A DNA stretch of 64,000 bases, from contig NZ_FOTF01000009.1 of NCBI RefSeq assembly GCF_900114485.1, positions 62,001-126,000 of the forward strand, read 5' to 3'. The DNA comes from Loktanella salsilacus (GTDB taxonomy: Bacteria > Pseudomonadota > Alphaproteobacteria > Rhodobacterales > Rhodobacteraceae). Both the position numbers and the translations under genes were made by a program. Shown piece by piece: positions 26,134 to 33,640 of this stretch (position 1 is its first letter; every line of letters begins with the position of its first letter). Below the pieces are notes generated by a model. It saw only the letters and a list, made by a program, of their open reading frames with translations, was not told the origin of the DNA and did not search any database.

Positions 26134-27147
26134 TTATTCGGCCAACAGACCCAGCTGTTTCAGGTAGGCTTTGTGGCTGTCGACCAGCTTTGCGGCCTCT
26201 GGCGAACGTGTCGCCCAATCAGCCCATGCGACCTGCGCACCAGCACGGAACGCAGCGCGATCCTCTGGCGTCCAGTCATACAGCGTGACGCCGGCGGCGG
26301 TCAGCTCTGCCGCAGCTTCAGAGTTTGCCTTCTCGTTCGACAATGCGATCTGAAAGCCCAGCTTTTGCCATGCGGTGTCGATGATCCGGCGCTGACCTTC
26401 GGTCAGGCCATCCCAAACGGCTTTGTTACAGGCCAAATGGTCGGACGGCATCGAATGAAAGCCGGGATAGGTGGCATGCTTAACGATGTCATACAGACCC
26501 AGACCCACGTTATTGGCCAGACCTGACGCATCAGCCCCGTCGATGATTCCGGTTTCCAGCGCCGTAAAGATTTCAGTGAAATCCATCACGATGGGTGTCG
26601 CACCCAGTTCTTGGAAAATCTCGGTCTCCATCCCCGGAGGCGAGCGGAATTTCCAGCCCTGCAAATCAGCTAGACCAGCAATCGGCTTAGAGGACGACAG
26701 CGATTCCTGGCCATAGATCGACCAGCCAACCAACTGCATGCCCTGGGCATTATACAGCTCTTGTGCGGCATCATATCCGCCGCCGTAATACAGCCAGCTA
26801 TACTGCTGCCACGGCGTGTCATAGCCGCCCATGATGTCACCGACGAATTGGAACGCAGGGTTTTTGCCGGTCTGATAGGCACCGCCCGTCGCGTCGCAAT
26901 CCAGAATGCCGTTGATCGCGGCGTCAAACGTCTCTGTCGTGGCAACGACAGAGCTGGAATAGAACATTTCAATCGTCAGATCACCGTCCGACATGACAGT
27001 TACATCATCCGCGAACTGCGCCAGCATTTTGCCGCTGGGGTGTTCAGTCGCATAGTGAGTCGAGATGCGCAGGTTAGTCTGCGCGAACGCCGGGGCCGCA
27101 ACAGCAGCCACAGCAACGGCAGACAACATGATTGTTTTCAATGACAT
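26134..27147 (-). CDS. dctP: TRAP transporter substrate-binding protein (DctP-like)
   Basis: 337-residue periplasmic binding protein. The N-terminal signal peptide is SAVAVAAVAAPAFAQ, with cleavage after AFA. The family signature area lies around KFRSPPGMETEIFQELGATP, with the conserved Arg of KFR that binds the substrate carboxylate, followed by EIFTALETGIIDGADA. This implies an organic or sugar acid as ligand. It is first in the dctP-Q-M-eamA operon and is divergent from gntR across two operators. Confidence 0.92.
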   Translation of the reverse strand: MSLKTIMLSAVAVAAVAAPAFAQTNLRISTHYATEHPSGKMLAQFADDVTVMSDGDLTIEMFYSSSVVATTETFDAAINGILDCDATGGAYQTGKNPAFQFVGDIMGGYDTPWQQYSWLYYGGGYDAAQELYNAQGMQLVGWSIYGQESLSSSKPIAGLADLQGWKFRSPPGMETEIFQELGATPIVMDFTEIFTALETGIIDGADASGLANNVGLGLYDIVKHATYPGFHSMPSDHLACNKAVWDGLTEGQRRIIDTAWQKLGFQIALSNEKANSEAAAELTAAGVTLYDWTPEDRAAFRAGAQVAWADWATRSPEAAKLVDSHKAYLKQLGLLAE

Positions 27148-27223
27148 CGTGGTCTTCCTCCCTTAGCAGTCCCGAAGGCTGCCATTTTATCATTTCTACG
27201 CGCCCTCCCCGGCACGCAAACGA

Positions 27224-27239
27224 AGATGGTATACCATCT
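27224..27239. promoter_or_regulatory. GGTATACC operator O4 (dctP/gntR divergent region)
   Basis: Perfect 16-bp palindrome AGATGGTATACCATCT, 77 bp upstream of the dctP start. Together with O5, 44 bp further on, it lies between the transporter operon and the regulator gene, which suggests autoregulation and control of uptake. Confidence 0.82.
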
Positions 27240-27275
27240 GAAGAAACGTTAGCGAGGTGCTTCTCGACACGCAAC

Positions 27276-27296
27276 AAATTTCGGTATACCAAATTT
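27276..27296. promoter_or_regulatory. GGTATACC operator O5 upstream of gntR
   Basis: The core GGTATACC at 27283-27290 is flanked by AAATTTC and AAATTTG, an imperfect 21-bp palindrome close to the classical UxuR/ExuR operator. It is 61 bp before the gntR ATG. Confidence 0.8.
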
Positions 27297-27356
27297 GAAC
27301 GCCGCCTCGGGGTGCCTTGAAACCCCGCCAACGCGACTCAAACGCCAAAGGATAAC

Positions 27357-28043
27357 ATGGCCGATCAGACCCTGCCCGCCCAGATAGCCGATCAATTGCG
27401 CCGCGACATCCTGCGCGGCATCCTGCGTCCCGGCATGTCGATCAAGGAACGTGATAACGCCGATAAACTCGGCGTTAGCCGCACGCCCCTGCGCGAAGCG
27501 GTGCGTATCCTTGCGACCGAAGGGCTTGTTGAACTGCGCCCCGCGCGCAGCCCCATCGTATCCATCCCATCTGTCAAACAGGTCGCCGACGATGTTGAAG
27601 TCCTGCTTGCTATCGAAAAGATGTCCGCCGAACTTGCCTGCGCCCGGGCCACTGAGGCGGAAATTGACGCCCTTGCTGCGATCGTGGACGTGATGGCCGA
27701 TAAATTCGACACCGTCGACGCGGTCGAAATGTTCGAGATCGACATGAGCTTTCACGCCGGCCTAGCCCGCGCAGCGCATAATCCGTCCTTAGCCGACATT
27801 CACAGCACATTCCTGTCCCGGCTGTGGCGTTCACGGTTCTTATCCGCGATCCAGCGCCGTAACCGCGAACGTGTTGTCGATCATCACAGCCAAATCGTCG
27901 CCGCCCTGCGCGCCCGCGACACGGATGCCATCCGCACAGCGCTTGGCGCGCATCTGGACCGGCTCGCGCCGGACATTATCAACGTTATCACCCAAGAAAT
28001 CGAACAAGCCTCAGCCACGGCTGACAGAAAGGACGACCTATGA
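27357..28043 (+). CDS. GntR-family transcriptional regulator (FCD/FadR subfamily)
   Basis: 228 residues. The N-terminal winged helix (residues 1-70) contains IADQLRRDILRGILRPG and the recognition region DKLGVSRTPLREAVRILATEGLV. The C-terminal FCD domain follows, with metal/ligand residues in MFEIDMSFHAGLARAAHNP and ERVVDHHSQIVAALRARD (Asp and three His). Such regulators usually repress sugar-acid genes until an acid binds. It is flanked by O4 and O5 and overlaps the FAH-family hydrolase gene by 4 bp. I infer that it controls all six GGTATACC sites in the window. Confidence 0.92.
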   Translation: MADQTLPAQIADQLRRDILRGILRPGMSIKERDNADKLGVSRTPLREAVRILATEGLVELRPARSPIVSIPSVKQVADDVEVLLAIEKMSAELACARATEAEIDALAAIVDVMADKFDTVDAVEMFEIDMSFHAGLARAAHNPSLADIHSTFLSRLWRSRFLSAIQRRNRERVVDHHSQIVAALRARDTDAIRTALGAHLDRLAPDIINVITQEIEQASATADRKDDL

Positions 28044-28885
28044 AACTGCTACGCTTTGGACCAGTCGGACAAGAAAAGACCGGTATTATGGATGCAGACG
28101 GCCAAGTCCGCGATCTGTCCGCCCATGTCCCCGACCTGTCCGGCCCAGCTGTCGCCCTTGAGGCGCTGGATAAAATCCGCACCATCGACATCAACGCCCT
28201 GCCCGTCGTGACTGATCCCGGCCGCATCGGATCTTGCCTGTCGTCCGTGCCGAACTTTTTCTGCATTGGCCTGAACTACGCCCTGCACGCCAAAGAGTCC
28301 GGCATGGATGCCCCGGCAGAGCCGATCATTTTCTCCAAGGCGACCTCTGCCCTGTCCGGCCCTAACGACGACGTCATTATCCCGCGTACATCCGAGAAGG
28401 GCGATTGGGAGGTCGAATTAGGCGTCGTGATCGGCAGAACCGCGCTTTACGTGTCGGAAAAAGACGCGCTGGACTATGTGGCAGGCTATTGCACGATCAA
28501 CGACGTGTCAGAGCGTAGCTTTCAGACCGAACGCGGCGGCCAGTGGATTAAGGGTAAATCGGCGCCGACATTCGGACCCACCGGCCCCTATCTGGTGACG
28601 GCGGATGAAGTGGGCGATCCGCAAAACCTGCGCGTCACGCTGAAACTGAACGGCGACACGGTGCAGGATTCCAATACATCCGACATGATCTTTAGCGTGC
28701 GCGAGATCGTCAGCTACATGTCCAGCTTTATGGAACTGCGCCCCGGCGACATTATCGCCACGGGCACGCCCTCTGGCGTGGGCATGGGCATGAAGCCACA
28801 ACGCTTTTTGCGTCCAGGCGATGTGATGGAGGTCGAAGTCGAGGGTCTTGGCGCGCAAAAGCAGACTGCGGTCGCGGCAAAGTAA
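28040..28885 (+). CDS. Fumarylacetoacetate hydrolase-family protein
   Basis: 281-residue member of the FAH superfamily, which cleaves or hydrates 2,4-diketo acids (2,4-diketo-3-deoxy-L-rhamnonate or -fuconate hydrolases, ureidoglycolate lyase-like proteins). Key blocks are FCIGLNYALHAKESG, the metal-ligand KGDWEVELGVVIGR with two acidic residues, and the C-terminal GDIIATGTPSGVGMG. It is co-transcribed with gntR (ATGA overlap). A diketo-deoxy acid made from a deoxy sugar acid is a plausible substrate, but no matching dehydrogenase is certain in this window. Confidence 0.85.
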   Translation: MKLLRFGPVGQEKTGIMDADGQVRDLSAHVPDLSGPAVALEALDKIRTIDINALPVVTDPGRIGSCLSSVPNFFCIGLNYALHAKESGMDAPAEPIIFSKATSALSGPNDDVIIPRTSEKGDWEVELGVVIGRTALYVSEKDALDYVAGYCTINDVSERSFQTERGGQWIKGKSAPTFGPTGPYLVTADEVGDPQNLRVTLKLNGDTVQDSNTSDMIFSVREIVSYMSSFMELRPGDIIATGTPSGVGMGMKPQRFLRPGDVMEVEVEGLGAQKQTAVAAK

Positions 28886-28904
28886 GCATTGGATCGCCGC
28901 GCAA

Positions 28905-28962
28905 AGCGCGCCGATCCCGTGGGGGCGCTGCCCCCACACCCCCAAGATATTTTTGACGACAA
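28905..28962 (-). repeat. Rhodobacterales-type intergenic element, copy 3 (reverse)
   Basis: GTGGGGGCGCTGCCCCCAC hairpin followed by a CAAGATATTTTTGACGACAA stretch. The reverse complement matches copies 1 and 2 (TTCTNGTCAAAAATA... then a GC-rich hairpin). It lies 20 bp past the FAH gene stop and may terminate that operon. Confidence 0.6.
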
Positions 28963-29091
28963 GAAGGGGGGACAGCGAGGGCTGTTCCCCTTTTTAATAT
29001 TTAGTCAGTGCGCCGCGCCGCGGTCCTTGTGGAGCCGTTTTCCCGATCCCATCTAACCACGGGGCGCGCGGATGCTCTTGGGGATCATATC

Positions 29092-30006
29092 TTGGATTAC
29101 ATCTACGTCGTAGCTGGCCTAATCGGCTTGTTTTTGGGCGGCGAAGCGCTGGTGCGCGGCAGTGTCGGCATTGCGCGGCGCATGGCAATTCCGCCCCTGC
29201 TGATCGGCTTGACCGTCGTCGGGTTCGGGACATCAACGCCAGAACTGTTGGTCTCGGTCCAAGCGGCCATGCGCGGCGTACCTGACATTGCCGTTGGCAA
29301 TATCATCGGATCAAACATCGCGAACATTCTTCTGATTGTCGGCCTGACCAGTCTTGTCTGGCCCATCCGCGTCTCTGGCGCGACGCTGCGGCGCGATACG
29401 GCCGTTATGGTCGCAGCAGCGCTGGTGTTGGTGCCAGTATTTGCCACTGGCGAAATCGGACGCCTGCCCGGTCTGTTACTGGTCGCAGCCTTGGCAGGAT
29501 ACTTAACTTGGGCCTATCTGCAGCCCGGACCCGCAACCGACGATGACGACACCGCAGTCCCGACGTCGATGGCGAAATCAGCCCTTTGGGTCGCGGTGGG
29601 ACTTGTCGCGCTGATGTTTGGTGCGCGGTTTCTGGTCGATGGATCGGTGTCCATCGCCCGTAGCCTTGGCGCGTCAGAGGCGTTTATTGGCCTGACCATT
29701 GTTGCGGTCGGCACATCGCTGCCAGAGCTTGCGACATCTATCATCGCCGCCTTTCGCCGTCAGTCCGAAATCGCCATCGGCAATATCGTGGGATCAAACA
29801 TTTTTAACGTGCTCGGCATCCTTGGCGTGACTGCCATCATCAAGCCGGTCCCCGTAGCAGACCGCTTTTTGGCTTTCGATCTGCCCATTATGATTGCCGC
29901 GACACTTGCCCTGACAGCCCTGCTACTGACCCGCCCGGTCATTGGGCGCGGCATCGGATTGGTCGTGCTTGCGGCCTATATCATCTACGTCTGGTCAGCG
30001 CAGTAG
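29092..30006 (+). CDS. Calcium/sodium antiporter (CaCA family, YrbG-like)
   Basis: About 304-residue membrane exchanger with two inverted repeats. Each repeat has the alpha motif: VGFGTSTPELLVSVQAA with GNIIGSNIANILLI, and VAVGTSLPELATSIIAA with GNIVGSNIFNVLGI. About ten hydrophobic helices are expected. I prefer the TTG at 29092 (GGGGAT upstream), where the first helix begins, over a GTG at 29008 that would add a charged leader. The 3' end overlaps the convergent otnI stop by 12 bp. It seems unrelated to the sugar-acid genes on either side. Confidence 0.82.
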   Translation: MDYIYVVAGLIGLFLGGEALVRGSVGIARRMAIPPLLIGLTVVGFGTSTPELLVSVQAAMRGVPDIAVGNIIGSNIANILLIVGLTSLVWPIRVSGATLRRDTAVMVAAALVLVPVFATGEIGRLPGLLLVAALAGYLTWAYLQPGPATDDDDTAVPTSMAKSALWVAVGLVALMFGARFLVDGSVSIARSLGASEAFIGLTIVAVGTSLPELATSIIAAFRRQSEIAIGNIVGSNIFNVLGILGVTAIIKPVPVADRFLAFDLPIMIAATLALTALLLTRPVIGRGIGLVVLAAYIIYVWSAQ

Positions 30007-30741
30007 CCAGCCCAAGGTCGGCTCTGTCGGCCCGCCGGGCTTGTATTCTGCGCCAAGCGGCAGCGGCCAGCCAAGGCGTTCTGCGACGGCAAAGATATGG
30101 GGGTAGTTCAACTCTCCGTGGTCCGGTGCGCCGCGGTCTGGGACAGATGCAAATTGTATATGACCGATGATCGGCAGCAGGCGTTCCAATTTGTGCGTGA
30201 CGTCCCCTTCCATCAGCTGCACATGATAGCAGTCGAACATCAGCCGCAGATTGGGCGCGGCGACCTTCGCGATGATGCCTTCTGCCTGCGCTGTCGTTGT
30301 CAGGAAATAGCCCGGCGCGTCGTAGCTGTTCAGCGGCTCGATCAGGATCGTGCGCGTGGTTGCGGCGCAGGCATAGCGCAGGGTGTCGATAAAGGCGGCC
30401 TCTGCCTCTTGCCCTGTCGCGAAACCAGCCATGACGTGGATCGCGCCTGCATCAATCGCATCGGCGTAGGCAATCGCCTCGTCTACAGCGGCGCGTGCCT
30501 CGGCCCCGCGCGCAGGCAAAGCGGACAGGCCGTTTTCACCAGGGCCGCCCCGCCGGGTATTCAGGCCAAGCATCCGCAGGCCGGTGCCTGACAAAGCCGC
30601 CGCGACCTGCTGCGCCGGCACGTCATAAGGCCAGTGACATTCCACTGCCGCAAATCCCGCCCTATGTGCCGCCCGGATTGCATCTGGCAAAGGCAACTCT
30701 TGCCACAAAAACCCAAGGTTTGCTGAAAACGTCAGTCCCAT
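29995..30741 (-). CDS. otnI: 2-oxo-tetronate isomerase (OtnI-like, hydroxypyruvate isomerase family)
   Basis: 248-residue TIM-barrel protein (xylose-isomerase-like). It has FAAVECHWPYDVPA, ILIEPLNSYDAPGYFLTT (Glu) and LMFDCYHVQLMEGD (Asp, His), with a late GAEYKPGG (Glu) forming the metal site. It would isomerise 2-oxo-tetronate to 3-oxo-tetronate. The start is the ATG at 30741, which begins MGLTFSANLGFLW, and it overlaps the otnC end by 10 bp. It is the last gene of ltnD-otnK-otnC-otnI, an arrangement known for L-threonate/D-erythronate catabolism. Confidence 0.9.
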   Translation of the reverse strand: MGLTFSANLGFLWQELPLPDAIRAAHRAGFAAVECHWPYDVPAQQVAAALSGTGLRMLGLNTRRGGPGENGLSALPARGAEARAAVDEAIAYADAIDAGAIHVMAGFATGQEAEAAFIDTLRYACAATTRTILIEPLNSYDAPGYFLTTTAQAEGIIAKVAAPNLRLMFDCYHVQLMEGDVTHKLERLLPIIGHIQFASVPDRGAPDHGELNYPHIFAVAERLGWPLPLGAEYKPGGPTEPTLGWLLR

Positions 30742-31376
30742 TGCACACCAAACTCCTGCACCACTTGGCCCACCTGCGCATCCGTCAACGACCGTGCGCC
30801 CATGCCGCGCGTCAGCAGCGCCAGCCGCGCGGTGTCCTCTAATTCTTCGATTGCGTAACACGCAGCCTCGATATCCTTGCCCGCCACGACGGGGCCGTGA
30901 TGCGCCAACATGACGGCCGCGCGTTTGCCCGCCAGCCCGCGCACTGCCTGTCCCATCGCCGGATCACCGGGCAGGAAAAACGGCAGCAGTTGCACCTTGC
31001 CCAGCTTCATCACCGCATAGGGCGTCAGCGGCGGCAGCCAATTGTCGGCAGGGCCGCCATCCAGCAGCGACAGCGCGACAGAGTGGCAAGAGTGCAGATG
31101 CACCACCGCCCCCGCCGTGCTGCGGGTGTCGTAAAATGCGCTGTGCAGCGGCATTTCTTTCGTCGGCTTGTCACCACTGATATGCACACCTTTGGCGTCA
31201 AACCGCGCCAAACGCGCCGGATCAAGGCGACCAAAACTTGACCCCGTGGGCGACACCAGCAGCCCGCCGTCTTCGGTCCGGGCAGAGATATTGCCCGACG
31301 ATCCCCCCGTCAGCCCGCGATCATACATCGACCGGGCCAGATCGCAGATCAGCTCGCGTAGCTTCGCCTCGGTCAT
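30732..31376 (-). CDS. otnC: 3-oxo-tetronate 4-phosphate decarboxylase (OtnC-like, class II aldolase fold)
   Basis: 214-residue class II aldolase/adducin-family enzyme that would decarboxylate 3-oxo-tetronate 4-phosphate to dihydroxyacetone phosphate. It shows LTGGSSGNISAR (phosphate loop), MPLHSAFYDTR (Glu-to-Pro variation at the start of the metal region), VVHLHSCHSVALS (zinc histidines) and LAHHGPVVAG. The ATG at 31376 overlaps the otnK stop (ATGA). The related fuculose-phosphate aldolase function is less likely because a DUF1537 kinase and OtnI flank it. Confidence 0.9.
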   Translation of the reverse strand: MTEAKLRELICDLARSMYDRGLTGGSSGNISARTEDGGLLVSPTGSSFGRLDPARLARFDAKGVHISGDKPTKEMPLHSAFYDTRSTAGAVVHLHSCHSVALSLLDGGPADNWLPPLTPYAVMKLGKVQLLPFFLPGDPAMGQAVRGLAGKRAAVMLAHHGPVVAGKDIEAACYAIEELEDTARLALLTRGMGARSLTDAQVGQVVQEFGVQWD

Positions 31377-32608
31377 GCCAGCGCCCGCGAGAAGAAGTCT
31401 TCCGTCCCAAAATTGCCTGACTTCAACGCGAGTGCGACGCGGGCACCGCCGCTGTCTGCGGCGCACCACGGCACGCCGGGCGCGATCTCTGGCCCAACGT
31501 GCAGGCGCGTAACGCCAAGCGCCTGCGTCACCGCGCCGCTACTTTCGCCGCCCGCGACAACAAACCGTCGCACGCCGGCATCGCGCCGGGCAACGGCGAT
31601 GGCTGACAGCGCCTCTTCGACGATGCTGCCTGCGCGGGCGCCGCCCATGGCGTCCTGCGCGGCCCGCACCTTGTCCGGGCTTGCAGTGGCATAAACGAGT
31701 GGCGCGCCGCTTTGCTGCGCGAGCCAGTCCAGCGCCGGCTGCACCCCTTCCGCATCCAGCACCAAAGGGTCAAGCTGATAGCTTGGGTTCGCCGCGGCAT
31801 AGGCGGCGACTTGTTTCTGTGTCATCGCCGAACATGACCCCGACAGCACCAAGGCCGGGCCATCCGGCATGGTAAAAGCGTCGCTGCCAACCGCATCGAT
31901 CAACCCCGCCGTGCGGTACAAGTCAGGCAAAGGCATGGCCACCGCGCTGCCGCCCGTCAACAAGACATCGTCTTGGCAGGCCGCCGCAATCACATGCAGA
32001 TCATCATCCGCCACGGCGTCGACGATCACATGCGGTGCTTCCGTTTTATCAAGCGCAGCGCGCAAAGACTGCGCCCCCCGCGCCACGGTCAAACGATCTA
32101 TAAGGGCGACGTCACCGATGACCTGCGGCGCGAGCAACCGCATCAGGTTGCTATCGCGCATTGGGGTCAGCGGGTGATCCTTCATTGGGCTTTCCGCCAA
32201 AGGCTGCTGCCCGACAAACAAATTGCCCATAAACACGGCCCGCCCGTTTTCGGGAAACGCGGGGCAATAGATTGTCTGTTTTGCCCCCAAACGCGCCATG
32301 ATCGCCTCGGCCACGGGGCCGATATTGCCCTGCGGCGTGGAATCGAATGTGCTGCAATACTTCCAGTAAAACCGTTGAACGCCCCGCGCCTGCAACCAGT
32401 CAAGCGCTGCCATCGCCTGCGCGACGGCCTCTTGCACGGGCAAGGTTCTGATTTTCAGCGCGATCACCTCGAACGGTGCGGCATCGCCGCCATCCGGCAC
32501 GCCGATGCGCAAGGACACAGGCTGGCCAGAGCGTGCCAGCAGGCCTGCAAGGTCCGTCGCCCCGGTGAAATCATCCGCAATCGCGCCAAAGAAGCCGCCC
32601 TGCATCAT
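31373..32608 (-). CDS. otnK: 3-oxo-tetronate kinase (OtnK, DUF1537 family)
   Basis: 411-residue four-carbon acid sugar kinase. The N-terminus FGAIADDFTGATDLAGLLA is the diagnostic DUF1537 block. The C-terminal nucleotide-binding part has RRFVVAGGESSGAVTQALG. It would phosphorylate 3-oxo-tetronate at O4 before OtnC acts. The first of two tandem ATGs (32608, 32605) overlaps the ltnD stop. It is in one operon with ltnD, otnC and otnI under operator O6. Confidence 0.92.
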   Translation of the reverse strand: MMQGGFFGAIADDFTGATDLAGLLARSGQPVSLRIGVPDGGDAAPFEVIALKIRTLPVQEAVAQAMAALDWLQARGVQRFYWKYCSTFDSTPQGNIGPVAEAIMARLGAKQTIYCPAFPENGRAVFMGNLFVGQQPLAESPMKDHPLTPMRDSNLMRLLAPQVIGDVALIDRLTVARGAQSLRAALDKTEAPHVIVDAVADDDLHVIAAACQDDVLLTGGSAVAMPLPDLYRTAGLIDAVGSDAFTMPDGPALVLSGSCSAMTQKQVAAYAAANPSYQLDPLVLDAEGVQPALDWLAQQSGAPLVYATASPDKVRAAQDAMGGARAGSIVEEALSAIAVARRDAGVRRFVVAGGESSGAVTQALGVTRLHVGPEIAPGVPWCAADSGGARVALALKSGNFGTEDFFSRALA

Positions 32609-33504
32609 GTGCGTTCCGGCAAGGTCAGCCCGGCATTGCGCGCATAGACTTTTGCAACGGCGGCATCATCTTCGCGGCCCAGACCAGAGCCGCTGGCCGC
32701 CATAAACTGCTGCAACGCCGCGGCCGTAATCGGCGCGCCAAACTTTTCAGACTGGGCAATCTCTAGCACGATGCCCAAATCCTTAGGCCAGATATCAACC
32801 GCGCTCAGCGGCGTATAATCACCATCACGCACATGCGGGCCGCGGCTTTCCAGCGCCCAGCTGGTGCCGGCGCATTGGGGAATAACCTCTAGAAATTGCG
32901 CGGGGCTGACGCCTTGGGTCATGCCAAAGGTCATCGCCTCGGCCATGGCCGCGATATGCACGCCCACCAGCATCTGGTTGATCGCCTTCATCGACGAGCC
33001 TGCGCCGGCGGCGTCGCCCAGTTCGAACACCTTCGATGCCATGGCATCCAGCGCGGGCCTCGCTTTGGCAAAAGCCTCGGGGCTGCCGCTGGCCAAGATC
33101 GACAGTTCGCCATCGGCCGCGCGAAAAGTGCCGCCCGACACAGGCGCATCTAAATACAGAAGGCCCAAGTCGGCGCAGCGCTGCGCCAAGTCGCGGGCCA
33201 AAGCGGGTGCCATTGTCGCGCAAGCAACCACGACCGCCCCTTTGGCCATTTGGACAGCAATGCCGCCGGTCCCGAACAAAACCGCTTCGGTCTGTGCGCC
33301 GTTCACGACGACCACGATTACTGCGTCCAGCGTTGCTGCCACGGTCGCAACATCGCCCGGCGCGCCGCCAGCGGCCTGAAACCGAGTGACCGCATCTTGG
33401 TTCACGTCAAACCCGTGCACGGTCAGGCCAGCGCGGTGCAACGCACCCGCCATACCAAACCCCATGGCCCCTAAGCCAAAAATTCCGACCCGATTGTTCG
33501 CCAT
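32605..33504 (-). CDS. ltnD: L-threonate dehydrogenase (LtnD-like)
   Basis: 299-residue beta-hydroxyacid dehydrogenase that would oxidise L-threonate to 2-oxo-tetronate with NAD. Rossmann motif VGIFGLGAMGFGMA, substrate loop LDAPVSGGTFRAADGEL, catalytic Lys in GSSMKAINQMLVGVH. The ATG at 33504 with GGGAG upstream is chosen; an in-frame start at 33564 would run through operator O6. It is first in a four-gene operon whose order matches the known tetronate pathway. The paralog at 1705-2613 has a different substrate loop. Confidence 0.9.
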   Translation of the reverse strand: MANNRVGIFGLGAMGFGMAGALHRAGLTVHGFDVNQDAVTRFQAAGGAPGDVATVAATLDAVIVVVVNGAQTEAVLFGTGGIAVQMAKGAVVVACATMAPALARDLAQRCADLGLLYLDAPVSGGTFRAADGELSILASGSPEAFAKARPALDAMASKVFELGDAAGAGSSMKAINQMLVGVHIAAMAEAMTFGMTQGVSPAQFLEVIPQCAGTSWALESRGPHVRDGDYTPLSAVDIWPKDLGIVLEIAQSEKFGAPITAAALQQFMAASGSGLGREDDAAVAKVYARNAGLTLPERT

Positions 33505-33535
33505 GATAATCACTCCCGCGTAGCGCTTTTTTAAA

Positions 33536-33549
33536 ATGGTATACCAAAT
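33536..33549. promoter_or_regulatory. GGTATACC operator O6 upstream of ltnD
   Basis: ATGGTATACCAAAT, 32 bp before the ltnD start. The perfect part is TGGTATACCA (33537-33546). It ties the tetronate operon to the same regulator as the idonate and transporter genes. Confidence 0.8.
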
Positions 33550-33587
33550 TTTTAAACCTGCCAAGCGTTGCCGTCCGCTGAAAACAC

Positions 33588-33620
33588 AAAGGGCGCGGCA
33601 GATGACCTGCCGCGCCCTTT
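33588..33620 (-). terminator. Terminator of the response-regulator gene
   Basis: Perfect 14-bp stem AAAGGGCGCGGCAG (33588-33601) and CTGCCGCGCCCTTT (33607-33620), 5-base loop, followed by a T-rich stretch on the minus strand. It is 20 bp after the stop at 33641 and isolates that gene from the ltnD promoter. Confidence 0.85.
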
Positions 33621-33640
33621 ACGTTGATGTTTGACCGGCA

